Notes: generated by a model not told the origin, from the letters alone. DNA of 64,000 nt from Heloderma charlesbogerti (GCA_026122225.1 JANEZZ010001951.1:930001-994000), one strand, 5' to 3'; numbered from the stretch's first letter, positions 45,901 through 59,563 are shown. Translations and numbers: made by a program.

Positions 45901-47529
45901 TTACACGCACGTTCAGGTATGATACGCCACATGACAAATTCTTGCCCACACTTTTAACACGGGAAGCCAAGCACTTCCTCGAGAAAAAGTGAGGGCTTCA
46001 CCGTTTTGTTTTGTTTTTTAAAGCAAAAGCAAGCCTCTAGTCCTCAGTATTGTATTCAAAACCCACTGAAAACGTGGGCAGTCTCGGCTTTGTAGATTGC
46101 TGTTCTCCTATGGCACGTCTCCCTAGTAAGTGTAGAACAGGCAACTGTTACTTGGTTTAAGACTACCTGTGGTTTGATTACCAAAAAATGCCAAGGCAGG
46201 TGCTTTGGGTATGTGTGAGGAACTGTGTGTGTGTGTGTGTGTGTTTGCAATGTTGGATGGCAATTTCCACAGAACTGGCACAAGTGAGTTGACACACTTT
46301 ATCAACTTTCTTGTTCATACAATTTAGGGACAATTAATGAACAGGCTTTCCTACTCTTAATGTATGTTTATATTTACAATGATGATTCTATATGGAGTGT
46401 GAAGAGAGGTCCAAGGAGTGTTAATTAAATTAGTTTGAAGTCAAAGTGTGTGCTTTGTGAATACTCCCTCGGGTACATTGAGTAACTGAAACCAATATAG
46501 TTTACTCATGAGAACTTGGGCTCAAGTTGGACACTACAAACGGTCCAGTTACCATATCTTCACTTAATCCAATTTTGTTCCACTGAAGTCACTTGGACTG
46601 AGCAAGTTTAAATGCTAGTACCACCGCTTAAGTGGTTTGGTTTGGCAGCCTACAAATTGCTGGAAGTCATTGGAGGATTAGGCTCCATAAATGCCTTTTG
46701 AAAAAGGGACATTGTGTGAGCCACAGATTAAAGAGATTGGAACACTGATTCTAGACAGGATTACTTGGAACAGAAGTAAATCTTTGGGATCTGAGTGCAG
46801 TTTTTCCTCCCAAGGAAGTCTGCTTGAAATTGCAGCCTAAAAGCAAACCTGAATGCAGTACTTGGTACTAAAGTTCCCATCAATCAGTAGGACTCACTTT
46901 CACTTTCTAGGTCTGTCCAAAGCCCCACCAGTGAGGAGGCTTCCTGCTTGGTTCTATTAAAGGGAATTTCCCCTTTGTGCACAGGGGTGCCCAGTTGCAT
47001 GGACTGAGCATTCCCCATCCCATGAAAGAGAACAGGGAAGCCCGTGCATAGGAGGAGCTGTGTAAGGGCTTCCGAAGTGCTGGATTATAGCCAATGGGCA
47101 TGATCTGGAGAAATCTGGCCATGCCTGTATGTATTCCATCAAAATCCGTGGAACTTCAGCATTCACTGTGAGCTCAGATCCTACTGAATTTAATGTGATG
47201 CATGAAGCCCCCAAAATTCTAGCTGATCTCATTCACCTCTTAAATCATCCAGAACTGCAGGATGCACAGTGTAGCAATAGGTCTGTCCAACTGTGAGTCA
47301 GGCCCTCTGTCCTTAAGTAGATGTGGGCAGCCGCTAAGTGAATCCTCTTCCCCAAATCCTCACCCCATCCCAACCAGCCCTCTGCATATTTTATACTGAA
47401 TCAAAGAAAACCCATCTATTTGACAGAAGGCTGACTAACAGTGTCTCCCCTGTGTGCTTTTGCTTACATTGCCCTTTTATGATATTTACTTACCCTGGAG
47501 AAGTTTATCATCTTGCCCCATTTTACACT

Positions 47530-47882
47530 AGTGTAAGGGTGGTGAACCTAACACCCAGGGGCCAAATCTGGACCTCCTAGGGTCCCAGTCCATCTCTCCA
47601 GGGTTCCCCAGATGGCAACACCTCCTTTCCCTGGCCCCAACCATTCCCACCCCCAGTTGTTGGTTTCCTGGCTTTTGTGCAGCCCCCGCCTTCCAAAAGG
47701 CTGAAATGCTTCTCTTAAGGCTTAGTGACTGGCAGGAAGAGCATTAAGCAACATAGGCTGATATTTTGGCCCCACCCCCTTTGTGTTTGGGCCCGCCCAC
47801 CACAGGAATGTGGCTCTAAGAGCTTCTCCAAAATTGACTCCGTCCTTCAGGCTAAAAGAGTTTCCCCACCTTTGCACCAGAA
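47530..47882 (-). mobile_element. DNA element, reverse copy of the 34985-35417 family
   Basis: The reverse complement matches both halves of 34985-35417 ('ttttggagaagctcttagagccacattcc' and 'gccttaagagaagcatttcagccttttgg'). The ends are 'ggtgaaccta' and 'gtttccccacc'. Confidence 0.6.
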
Positions 47883-47998
47883 CAGCCGATTGCAGCCTGG
47901 GGCCCTACAGATGTGCTGGACTGCAACTCCCAGTATCCCCAGCCAGCCTGGGAGTTGTAGTCCAACACATCTGGAGGGCCCCAGGCTGGGGTAGGCTG
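47883..47998. mobile_element. Palindromic hAT-like MITE, CTCCAGATGT family
   Basis: 'ccctacagatgtgctggactgcaactcccag' pairs with 'ctgggagttgtagtccaacacatctggaggg'. It directly abuts the preceding DNA element. Confidence 0.7.
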
Positions 47999-48002
47999 CA
48001 CT

Positions 48003-48884
48003 AGAGCAAGGCTACATGTAACCCTTGGCGGATTCTTATGATCTCTGGAGAGATCTCTCCCCAAACACTTCATGCAATCTCTCCAGCCACTAGAGAGATG
48101 CAGGTGGGCAGCTCTCCAGAAGTCAAAGCAGCAGTGGCAGCGAAGGAGAAAGCACGGTGGGTGTGCACCCAGCCCAGTCGGCACCCTGCTTCCCAGTTAC
48201 TTGCTTAATTCCGATGGATTTCAGTGGGTCTCACGTGCCCCAAACTGGGCACTGGATTGTAGCCTGAAGACACGTCTGGGTGGCAGCCTCCCAAGTGCTG
48301 GCTGGATGTCACAAACTGGGGAGGGAAGATGTTTACCGACAGGAAGACAAGGCAGTGCTGACTGCAGGAAGGCAATCAAGTCGACGGCATGGCCCTGGCA
48401 TGGCCCTGCCCTGGTCCCTGCCAGTGTGTGGGCTGGCAGTTCCTATGTCCGTCCACGCATTTGGACAGAGGCGATCAGAAGTGCTGAAACAGCCCCCACA
48501 ATTCCCTGAGTTAGAGACATCTGGGCATGCCGTTTAGAGAGCAAAGAGTGGGCTTTGCTCCGGAGGTTGCCAGGCCACCGGCCTTTCCAGCTGGCATTCC
48601 GCTCCCGCGCCCAGCATCTGCTATGCTGGCTTTTAATAACTTGGAGAAGTGCACGTGGTTACTGCATTCACGATTTGCCGGCACAGTCTGCAAAGTCAGT
48701 GCTGGTCAGGGGGGGTTTCTCCTGTGAGAGGCAGGAGCTCAACAGTGTATGCCTGCTTGCTCCTGACGACTGGGCGCAGAAGAAAGGGCTACTGAAAAGG
48801 ACTCATTTGAAAACAGTGGTCATGTCAAGAGAATTTTAAACTTTGAATACCTGCCTATTTTAGCTTAAAGCATTTATAGCCAAT
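48003..48884. other. Intronic sequence, moderately GC-rich, no gene recognised
   Basis: Several overlapping frames (for example 48072-48509) exist but none has a recognisable domain. Confidence 0.4.
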
Positions 48885-49092
48885 AACTAAGCCTTAGGAG
48901 AAACATTTCAACCTTTTAGGATGGGTGGGGTGGGGTGGGGGAACTGCACAAAACTGGGAAACCTGCAAATGATCAGGCAGGGGAAGGGGTGGGGCCATGG
49001 AAGGGAGAGGGTGGCCACCTGTGCATCCCGGGAGGGCTGGATCAGGACCCCAAGCAGACCAGATTTGCCCCACCGGCCTGAGGTTCAAGACC
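48885..49092 (+). mobile_element. Right half of the 34985-35417 family element
   Basis: 'aagccttaggagaaacatttcaaccttttag' through 'ggcctgaggttc' matches the 3' half of 34985-35417. The left half is absent. Confidence 0.6.
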
Positions 49093-49519
49093 TCTGATTT
49101 AAAGCAACAGTTTCGTCATAGCAAGCTGATATACATCCTGATCCTAAACATGTCACTACTTGCTCCACTCACACAAAAAAAGGCCTGTTGAAATGTATGT
49201 GAATTACCTCCAAGTAGCATGTTTAATATCTGGGTGGTAGTTACAGGTTTGGGTCAGGGTTTTGCAAGAGAACCCCCAGCAACTTTTTTTTGCAGGTAAA
49301 ATAGGGCTGGTAGGTTGGTTTCCTTGAATGACAATAACAATCTGGAGGGGGTGGGGGAGATAAGCTATCTGAAAAATGTTCTGTTTGGTTTTAACTGCAA
49401 AATCTTAGGTGCACAGAAGAATTTTATGTGGGATTTGTAAATCTCATTCACTACTCAAACAAACAAATTGTATGGGCAATATGCATGCCCCCCCCCCAAT
49501 AAGATCAGTGTGAAAACTA

Positions 49520-50030
49520 GGGCTGTCGGTCTATTAAGGGGCCAGGCTACCTGAAGGTTCGTCTCCTTCCATATACACCTGCCCAGACCCTAAGATCATC
49601 CTAGAGGTCCTTCTCTGGTTGCTGAATAAGGTGAGGTGGGTGGCTAATAAAGAGAGGGCCTTTTAAACTTTAAATATATTGATCTTTAATTGATCTTTCA
49701 TATGACTCCATGTGGGTCTTCAGTGGCAGCCTGGTTGTAGAATGTCTTTCCCAGAGAGGCCAGCCTGGTGCCTACATTGTGGTCTTTTCAGTGCCAGATG
49801 GAGACCTTTTTAAAAAATTTCCCAAGCTTTTTAGCTCTTCAGTTTTAAAAAGTGTTGGTACATTTTTAGAACTGCACATTGCTGCTGGCTTTTTGTCTTG
49901 GTTGCTGCTTTGCTTTTATTTTGTTTAATATTATGTTTTACTATGTTATTGTATTTTATGGTTTTAAGCTTTGTAATGTCAACTGCCCAGAGAGCTTCAG
50001 CTAATGGGTGGTATAGAAATGTAATAAACA
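49520..50030 (+). mobile_element. Decayed L2-type LINE 3' end
   Basis: 'aggggccaggctacctgaagg', 'aaagagagggcctttt' and the 3' UTR 'ctgcccagagagcttcagctaatgggtggtatag' with an (AAAC)n tail identify an old L2 end, related to those at 32290 and 62240. Confidence 0.65.
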
Positions 50031-50190
50031 AACAAACAAAGACATTTTAGTTGCCTTGTTTTTAACTAATCAATTGATTAAATGCAAATAAAATTGCACA
50101 TTCCAAATCTCAATATACATAGGTGCTATTTTGAGATATTGAAGGAAGAGTAAGATAATTTACAATTTAATAATCCAACACCATGACTCT

Positions 50191-50352
50191 CAGTTCAGAC
50201 ATCACATCAAGCATAGTTAACTATGGCTTGGCAATCTCTGAGTCAACAGGCCATGGTTTGTGATCAACCAGGAAACAAGAATTAGATTTGTGGTCTTGGA
50301 GTGGGTTTGCAAGCCATGGTTTGCGCTATGATTTGTCATCATGTCTGAACTG
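50191..50352. mobile_element. MITE with 12-bp terminal inverted repeats
   Basis: CAGTTCAGACAT (50191-50202) is the exact reverse complement of 50341-50352. The interior contains 'gccatggttt' motifs. No frame is present. Confidence 0.55.
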
Positions 50353-51039
50353 AAAAACCATAGTCATGGCAACCACTTCACCTTCATGGGCTAATGTACC
50401 ATGGAGGTGGGAGTGAATGAACTTATGAAGCTGAGCACTGAAAGAATAGAAAATGAAAGCAAACAATCAGCTCTAAACCATGGTTTCTTTCTGGGCTGGG
50501 TAGCTCAAACTATGGGTTGAGTTGTAAACTGTAGTTAGCACAAACACTGGCTGCTAAACTTTAGCATGAACTGAGTTGTGTTAAAAGGAAATGGCTCCTT
50601 AAATATTGGGCCAGCTTGCACATCACAGTGGCAAATTGTGGGTTAATTAACCTACGATTTGCTGGAATGCGCACGAGCTGTGTCTGGCTGAATAAACAAC
50701 CTATGAACACACTGTTCCTAGGTTGTTAGTGTGGCATTCAAAACTGGATACTCTTGGTTGTTTTTGGGTTAAGCATTAATCCCCGATTAATGCTTAATTA
50801 ATGCTTTGGGTTCAGCGTTAATCCCCCGAATAAACCAGTTAGAGCTTGCAGTCTTAGTGATAACTTACATTTCTAGTATGCTGGTCCCATGCCAATGCTT
50901 TCTTCCTATACTAGACAATTTTGAAAATCATTATGATCACTGATCTTTGACTAATCTTTCATGACTCCATGTGGGTCTTCAGCGAGGTCTCTCCTCTGAA
51001 TATTTTTATTGTATAAAATGAAGTCCTTTATCAGCAAAG

Positions 51040-51320
51040 AGCATGGCCTCTACCAGTGAAGCCCCACACGTTTGGAATAATCTCTCAGAAGAGGTCAGGT
51101 AGATCAAGGCTTTTAGCAAAGGCTGTTCGGCAGGGCTTTTGGTCAGTAATGGGTGTTGCATGCCTGGATAATCCAGACATCTGCTAGGGGACAATATATT
51201 CCTGTTTTAAAAAAATAAAAAATAAAAATAGAGCTTTGCTGTAATTTCTGTGATTTTGTTGTGAGTCGCCTCAAGCTTGTAGAGCAGGATAGAAATGTCT
51301 CTGATAAATACATAAAAATA
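51040..51320 (+). mobile_element. Decayed LINE 3' end, probably L2-type
   Basis: 'catggcctctaccagtgaagccccacacgtttggaataatctctcagaag' resembles the VAPxLWN region, and 'gtgagtcgcctcaagcttgtagagcaggatagaaatg' resembles the L2 3' UTR with an AT tail. Confidence 0.5.
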
Positions 51321-52940
51321 GATAAGATGAAGCAATGAGAAAGATGTCCCTCAATTCCATCCCATCATGCTATATCCACACATTGTTTTCTGTATGTAAA
51401 GGGCAACCATGTCATCTGATTTCTTAGAAGGCCAGTATAAGGAATTACCACTGGAACAGCATTCTTGTGTGTTTTATAAAATTTACTGAGATAGTGTCCA
51501 TTATGTTAGCCCATGTTCTCTTTATAAAGATCCACATGAAAGATATTTGTTTGAGTTTAGGCTCAGGAAGAATTCAGTTACACTTAGTGAATTAGTATGT
51601 TTTCTGTTGTTTGTAATGAAAATTATGTCACCTTGTGTGTTTCCTTATTTGCGCTGGTGGCTAGGAAATTGAGAGCTAAATTTGTGGCTCAACTGAATGT
51701 CCTTCTGTTTTTGTTATGGCTTATAGCTGAACAATAAAATTGCTAGTACTACCTAAATATAGGGCAACTGAGCCCATTCATTAGGAAAGCTAAATAAGCC
51801 ATAACCAGTTTCCTAGCCAAATCCTGCAGCTAACAGGATCAGCTACAACTCTTTGATGACTTTGCCTCATTTATAATTTTGAAGTAATCCAATCTTCAGC
51901 AATATTTTTCCCCTTAAAGCTAGGTTTAAGCAATTGCTTTAACACTCATAAGGCCCCTTGAAGCTGGTTTGTTTAAAGTGTTTTAGGAAAAGGGCTGCGC
52001 TCTTAGGAGGAGCTTTATTACATACATCCAGTTTATGGCAGCAGTAAAGTGGAATATATTTATCTTAGCCTTTCAGTAAATGAGTGTTTCTGCAGAACAA
52101 TAAATGTTACCCAGTGATAATTTTGGTGGGGGTGAAAGTGAGAATGGCTGGGTTGCTCATACCTGAAATTCTTCAGAAGGGGTCCTGTTCCTCCTGCGTA
52201 GTTTCCTGGAAATGATTTGCTGATTAAAAGCTACTAATTGAAAACCTTAAAAGAAGCCATTCACTTCAAGAACTTTATAGTGTGTGACTTCTGCAAGTGC
52301 AGATCACATTAAGTCAAGTGTATTTTGTCAGTTTTTGTCCCCAGGGTACTATAACACCACCTTTAAAGCTTGGCGTAAAGTGCCCTTTGAAAGCAAAAAG
52401 AGGGGAGGGGTTACTACTCCCCTCTCCCATTTTTTGGTAAAGTAACATTTTAGAACAAGCTGAATTCCATCCCTGCATTATATATTTGCTTTTGCAGTCA
52501 TACCACAGACACATCTCACTGATACATTACATGCCTAGACTTTTTACAAAAACATACACTTTTTATTGAGGTCGATCAGAAAGGCAACCAGCCTTGAGCT
52601 GTTTCATGGTAGTCATATCGTCTTACAATTCATAACACCTTTCTTCCCCAAATGGTCCAGAGAATTTTACAGCTAACTATGTATATGTGGTTGGAATTCA
52701 GCCACATCTGGAGTGGGGGATGGCAGCCGTGTGTATGTGTGTGTGTGTGTGTGAGTGAGAGAGAGATATTTTGGCTCACATAGGCCAAATCCTGCTTTAC
52801 AAAAGATGGCAGTTAGGGGAGAAATAGTGACCTTACACTGCAGGCTTGCTGTGAAATCTAGCAAGAAAATGATTGTGAAGTATATTTCACAATAGAAGTC
52901 CTATAGACATCTACGAATGCAAGTAAGACCTTTCACTAAT

Positions 52941-53935
52941 AATCATAGAACTGGAAAGGACCTTAGAGATCATCTAGATGCTTGCTCAATGCAGTCTTTA
53001 CAATGAGGGATGCAGCTAAAGCATCCCTGTCAGATGGCTGTCCAGCCTCTGTTTAAACACTTCCAGAAAAGGAGAACACCCCCTGCCCCTGAGGCAGTCT
53101 GTTCCACTGCAAAACAGCTCTCACGGCTAGGAGGTTTCTCCTAATGCTTCCCTGCAGTTTCCAACCATTTGTTCTAGACCTCCTTCCTGCCTCTACCATG
53201 CAACCCTCCCTTCTTCTGCCACTGTTGTGTGCCCATCCCCCCTTACCTTTGCTGCTGCGTGGGGGCTCTCGCAAGATCTTGGCAGGGCCTCATGAGACCC
53301 GACCAAAGATCTTACAAGATCTCATGGGGACACGGCCGCAATCTTGCATGTTTTCGTGGGACATGGCTGAGATCTCAATCCAGAGCTCTGCAGCGACACA
53401 GGGCCGGTGACTGCTCCAGATGGCCCTGCTGGCTGCTCTCTCGCTTCAGGAAATGCTGTGGCAGGACAGCGGCTGGTGGGGCTCCCTAGAGCACCTGCTG
53501 GTGGCAAGAATTGGCTCTCCTGGTGGGGGGGGGGGAGGGAGAGCAGCACAATTTGCCACTCCTCCAGCTCTGCCGCCTCATGCAGGCACCTCACCCTGCT
53601 TTATGAGTGGGTTGGCCCTGACTTCTATTAATTCAGTGTAAGATTGCATTAGCTTTTTTAGCAGCTGCATCACACTGCTGGCTCCTATTCAGCTTGTTAT
53701 CCACTAAGACGTCTTGATCATTTTCAGATATACATCTGCGAAGGCAGGTCTCCCCACTTAACTTCCACCTTTGATTTGTTGTATCTCAATGTAAGACTTT
53801 GCATTTATCTCTGGTGAATTTCAGCTTGTTAGTTTGTCCCAGCCTTCCAGCCTGTCAAGAACCTTTTGAATCTTAGTTCTGTCTTCTGTGGTGTTGGCTA
53901 TCCCTCCTAGGTTTGTGTCATCTGCAAATTACAGT
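52941..53935 (-). mobile_element. CR1-type LINE 3' region with an internal insertion
   Basis: 52941-53200 ('aatcatagaactggaaaggaccttagagatcatctag' onward) and 53626-53935 ('gcatcacactgctggctcctattcagcttgttatcc' to 'tgtgtcatctgcaaatt') are antisense CR1 3' sequence. The middle block 53201-53625 is GC-richer and not CR1-like; it is probably a DNA element but was not identified. Confidence 0.7.
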
Positions 53936-54247
53936 TACCTTGCAGGTAACTGGAGGGAGCGCTAGGTTACTTAAAAGTGGATTTATACCTCAGCTTAAAT
54001 GCAAAAGACATGTTACATTCTCAAAAAAATTATTTATTAAAGTCTTATTTTTCTGCCTACCAGGATCTTCACATGTACAGTGTAGTGTATACACCATATA
54101 TACACTGCATGTACTGTGGTACTCCATGAGTACAGCACTTGCATGTCCCCCACAAAATGTGAGGTGGGTCCACAATTTGCTTCGTTGCATTTATGCACAT
54201 GTGGCAGGGAGTTGGGACCAGCCGTGGCACTTGCAGCATGTACGTTT

Positions 54248-54366
54248 GCCTTTTTCAACCTGGTGCCTTCTAGAGGTGTTAGACTACAATTCCCAGCAAA
54301 GCTGGCTGGGGGATTCTTTGAGTTGTAGTCCAACACCTCTGGAGGGCACCTGCTTTGGGGAGGCTG
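54248..54366. mobile_element. Palindromic hAT-like MITE, CTCCAGATGT family
   Basis: 'tggtgccttctagaggtgttagactacaattcccagc' pairs with 'gagttgtagtccaacacctctggagggcacc'. Confidence 0.7.
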
Positions 54367-55388
54367 ATGTACAGACTGTAGGTACACATGGTGCATCCAT
54401 GCTTCCTGAACTGCCTGAAGCAAGTGACTCTTAGTCTTTGAAGTTTGAAGAAACATGGGCTGAGGTATAGAATTTGACTGTCTCTCAAGTCTTTATTGCC
54501 CATTATGATATTTCTTTGCTTCCAGCATGTTCCTGGGTCCCTGAAGTGGAGTATCGGAAGTGCTGCACTTCTGAAAATATTACCTGCCCACATCCATTTA
54601 TGCTGAATGGTACCTAGATGAGTCCTCTATGTCACCCAGTGGTCCAGTGAAGGGAATTTCTCTTAGTTTCAGCTGATGCTATTCCGTTCCTGAGCACAGC
54701 CTCATTAAAACACATCTTTGGTTCAGTCTATACAACCATATCTGTATCAATGCAAGTCTGCAGGTCTGGTGTGCGAGCGACTTGTGGGGTCTGCATGTGG
54801 TGCTGCCCATGCATCTTGCCCTCGTCTTTATTACAACAAGGGCCAAGCACAGAATCCCGCAATGCTTGCAGAAGGTGCCCGGACGTGGGATTGTCCTGCT
54901 TCATCATGCTGTCATGGAGAATGGATGCGTGTCACGTTGGTGCTCGCAGATAGATGGCTCTGGGCAATTTCAGAGGTTATGGGTTGGGATTGTACGTGGG
55001 GCCCGTGCTGTCAGAGCTGAAGTAGTCAGACATGTTTTTTTCTGTTATGTGTATATGCAGCCAGAGTTGGCTCCAGATTTGGGGGCAAGATGCTCTCGGT
55101 GGGTCCATGTTTCTGCCTTTGTTGCCATTGCCCATTTGCTTGCCCTCTCCCTCTGGGCTCAGGCCACACCATTGCCCCAAAGGGAAGGTCAAGGCAAACA
55201 GAGGCTGCTCTTCCTTCTCTTTGCTCGAATCACCACTTGCACGCTTCGAGAAGGCATGTGAACAGGTAGCAAGAGCAAGGAGGGGGAGCAAAGTCAGGAG
55301 CCTCTGGGGGACAGCACTGAGCCCCCTCTTTGGGGTGTAGTGCTCGGCAGGTTCCTGACAATAGCAGCCTTGTATGTCATAGGGAACT

Positions 55389-55580
55389 GGCATAGCCGGC
55401 CCTACTGTTAGCAAGAGTGAGGTGACCACCTTGGGTGGCAGAGGTTGAGGGGGGCACTGGTGGCAGCCCCCTAGCTGTTCCTCATGAGCTCTCCAGCTGT
55501 TCCCCTCAGTTGGACATCAGAGCTGCATATGCCACAAAACCTCACTGCCCCCTAAATAGCCTGCTGCCTCAGGTGTGCTG
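55389..55580 (+). mobile_element. hAT-like repeat, CAGGGCCGG family
   Basis: 'catagccggccctactgttagcaagagtgaggtgacc' matches the start of 6544-6776. It ends near 'cctgctgcctcaggtg'. Confidence 0.5.
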
Positions 55581-57980
55581 GAGGATGTGATTCCATTACC
55601 GGTGTTGAAATAAGATTCAGTGGCCAGGCCAGTCAGCTTCTATATGTGGATCAGGGAGAGAGTGCCATCTTGTCCTTCCTCACAGGCAGCAAAATGTCAC
55701 AGCTTTCTAGTATTTGTATACCACATAGACACATGTACCCACTGCAAATGTTATGGGATATGCCGTCGACGTGAGACATACAGTTCAAGGCTTCAATCTG
55801 GGTGTATTTGTGTATAGCAAGACACGCATTGCTTAAGGATTAAGGATATGCGTGTGGTGTTCCTATCCACAATCTTTGCATCGACTGCCTAGTGGAAAAG
55901 GGGACCACAACAGATGCCTCATGTCTGAATGTACATCTGTATGTGCAGTTCCCAAGGGAATCCATGTACAGGAACTGTCTTGGTAGACGTTTCTGCCTTG
56001 CAAGAATGGAATGTTAATTTGCAAAGCATGAAGCTGCACTCAGGATTTTGAAACAGGGTCATCCCCCCCACCTTTCAAATAACAAATGCACAGAAACCCT
56101 CAATCAGGGAAAAATACTGTTGGACATTTTCCCATTAAAAATAAATTGATTATTATTTTTTTGGGTGCCATGAAGTGGTTTGTTTCCCAAAATTATTTGG
56201 AAACATTCCTTCAATGCATTAGAAAATGACACATGATAGCATGCCAGACCCTTATAATAGATCATCATGTGCTGCTCTCCCTTATAGCTGGTTTTCTGCA
56301 AGACCAGAGAGTGTACTGTCTGAGAATGATAGATATCCCCTCTTTCTATTAATTATTCTTCCCCAGTTTCCCGGTGCTTTATAAATCAAATAAGCTGACT
56401 ATAGCAACATATCCTCTGCTTGCTGTTAATGGATGGCTATCGCAGGCTGGAAAAAGGAAGAAAGCAGTTCAGCACAACCATGTGAACAGTAGAGGGAAAT
56501 GGGACATTGTCATTGGAGTTCTGCTCTAACCCTGGTTTTTCTCACCTCTATTTTCCATATGGCTGGTGAACATCTTTCCAATATTATAGTGTGATTATTG
56601 ACACACGTTTCATAAAAAGTCTGACTAGTTTGGTGGGGTAGTGAACCAGGGACACCTTGCAGTTGATTTTCATGAGCAGTGGCCAACGGTGACTGCAGCT
56701 GAAATCTATGGCTGGCTGCTGTTACTGTTCAGCACCATGGAGAATCATCTCAAAGAGGTTTCGCTTTGGGCAACAGCAGCTTAAGCTATGTGGAATCAAT
56801 ATATACATTCAGAAATGTAGTTGCTTGGCTTGGTCAGGAGATGTGAAATATCTGAGAAATTGAAAATGGAAATCCAGAAACAAATTGCTAATCTGCACAT
56901 ATAAATTCAAAATCTGAGATGATTTGGGATTCCCACACACACACATTTTGCACATGTGTTTTGATTGGATTTTTGAGTTTTGGTAAAGGGAACACACATG
57001 CCTCCAAACTTTCCAGAAATGGTTTCTGAGCTGGGAATGGCAAACAGTACATGTTTGGAGGGTCAAATCCACATATTCAGAGTGGCAATAGCATGACATT
57101 TAATCTGAGTAAGATTTAGCAGCCTGTTTTGTCTGTATTCCAAAATGGTTTTCAGAAGCCATGCAGGTCCTTGTGGAATATTTGTTCTGGCGCCTGCAGG
57201 AAGGGCATCTCCCATGGTCGGACTGAAGCCCCTGCCTAGTTTATGTACATGCAGAATCTTCTAATGATAATGATGATTTAGATGCTCTGTTAGAACTAGG
57301 TTCCTGGCTGTATCTGGTAGCTGCCAATTTAGAAGAGGCTGCCGGCAAATGTCCTCCCTTGATCTCTGCCAAACAAGCTCCAATCACTGATTTTGCAGAT
57401 CTTTTAAAGTACACAGGATGGCTGACTTATCTAGTCTTGAAGCTTCTGTTGAGTATGCAAGGCAAGGGGGAGAGCGGCCAGGTCCATGGCTTTTGGGGTG
57501 TTAGAAAGGCCGCCCAACCCTTGATGATGCTTCTGTGATTTGTGCTTCTGTGAGTGGAGACAGAAGAAAGTGTGTGATATGTTAGCGGCACAGAATACAG
57601 TTCGGCATAGAACAACAGTTTCTTAAACTGGCTTTTAGCTGTAGCCACAGAACACGCCTGGTGGATGCAAGTGTGGCTCTTCATTCCTCTTTCCCATCAA
57701 AGTTAATGGAACAAAAACTATTCTGTGGCTTGTAGGAAGAGAGTGGAAGGGCCTGCGCTTCTGGGGAGCAACAAATAGGAGGCCACATTCCAGGCTCTCT
57801 TGTTGTCAGGTCCCAAGGCAAGGGGGGCATCAATGTGTTTCTAGGTCTTTACTATTCCTTCTTCTTTTTGCTCTGGCTGTAGCTGCCCTTTGCAGCCACC
57901 ACTCTCAGTGGACACTCCCTGGTGCGAAAATCATGGTATCAAACTAACCTGCATTTTTACCTGAAGTTGTTCTCCTATGC

Positions 57981-58352
57981 TAGGGTGGCCTGTTTTCCAG
58001 AGGACAGTCCTCTATTTGAAGGGCTCCTAGAGGACTGTCCTCTATTTGAAGGCGTCCTCTATTTGAAGGGCTGTTCTGTCTAATTCTATTTTAATGATAA
58101 AATGAGGAACCCTAAGAACAGTTGCCCTTCAACAGTTAGTACCCCAAACAACAGACTGAACAGGCAGACACACAGGTCGCCCAGTCACAGTATTCCACAC
58201 TATGGTGAACTGTGCATAATAATTATTTCTAAATTTGAATCTATAGATATAAATTAGCACATGCATATTTTCTGCAAATCACTGTCCTCTTTTGTCCTCT
58301 TTTTTTGGTGATGCATTTCCTCTTTTTTGGCGATTCATAAGTAGCCGCCCTA
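57981..58352 (-). mobile_element. DNA-element-like repeat with terminal inverted repeats, family of 1044-1420
   Basis: The left end TAGGGTGGCC and right end GCCGCCCTA are imperfect inverted termini. Three 'cctctatttgaagg' units occur at about 58010-58070. The interior is the reverse complement of the 1044 copy, including 'cacaggtcgcccagtcacagt' against 'actgtgacctggtgacctgtg'. Confidence 0.6.
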
Positions 58353-59563
58353 CTCCTGTCTCAAAGAGATGGCTTTCCAACCATCTTCACATAGTATTTC
58401 ATTCGAAAAGGAACATTGTGCTTCTCTGCCTGTGTAAGTGTGAGTGAGTGCATTTGAGAGAGACAGAGAGATGGAGATTCAAAACTGCAAGTGAATTCCC
58501 AGAAGGCTACTTGGCCAAAGGGAAGTTTGGAAAGAAATGTTGGCAGCGAAACTGTTCTTTTGGGGGGGGGGAGATGAGGCTGGACCTGTTACAGTGTGAC
58601 TTTATTTTAAAAGGGTGTCTAGATAAAGAGCCTCTATATATTTGAAGAGATGCCAAACCATTTAGTTTCCCATTGAGTTTTCTTCCTTTTCTCTATGTCA
58701 GAAAATAATTTTTTGAAGGGGGGGGACCCCTTGACTTCAAAAAGAAAATCACAAAGGTCACATAACAGCCAACTTAATGTTGTGGAAGCAGCTTCAGAGT
58801 ATGATAGATAATATTCCGTAACTCTTGGCATAATGTCTGGAATATTTTCATACCATATTACTTTGTTATGGCATAGGATACTTCTTTAGTATTATTGATC
58901 TGCTATGCATAATCCTTGGTAAATGTAGGGGCAGAATTAGATTGGCCCTCTTCCAGTTAGGACAGGGATGCATTCACTAGAGATAAAGAGAGAGACTGGA
59001 ATGATGATAGAGATACATAATCCGGGGAGCCCATAATTGTCAACAGTAGGGGCAACTATCAAGACATACCAGGAACTGGAGGGGGCTACAGCTAGTATTT
59101 GTATTTTATTTGTATGCAATAATTAGAAAATATGTGCATGCATGCAATGGACACCACAAGATGGCTAATAGATGTTTTGTAGTTTTGCAGTTAAAAATCA
59201 GAGTAATTTTTCAAGTGTTACCATAATGAGTTAAATGAGTTCTCAACTAATTCACTGTGACCTGTGAGATGTTATGAAGTCTGAGAAGTTGTTAAGTTTG
59301 ATAAGCTCTGATTACCAACTCAGTCTTCTAACCTGACTGGGGTGAACAAAGTGCTTAATACTGCCAACTCAGCATACTTTAAAACCACGAATTAGCTTCT
59401 CAAACTCATGTGATTAGCTTAGAAATAATAAGATTGTAAAAAATAACAAAACGTTTTCAGTTATTCTTTGCTTTCTGAGCCTCTGGGTCAGTATTACTTC
59501 ACCAAGCTGTTGGGTGGGCATCTGCCACGCCTCTGCTTCGTCCTGGGCATGTTACATCTTCCT

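Noticed and set aside
44813..45970. 385-codon open frame on the minus strand
   Set aside because: It overlaps the SMOC2 CpG island antisense, is rich in R, P, A and G, and has no domain. It is explained by high GC content.
48072..48509. 145-codon plus-strand frame in intron 1
   Set aside because: No domain and no matching splice signals that would link it to SMOC2 exon 1.
54782..55261. 159-codon plus-strand frame in intron 1
   Set aside because: No recognisable domain, no splice context and overlapping frames on both strands. Treated as chance.
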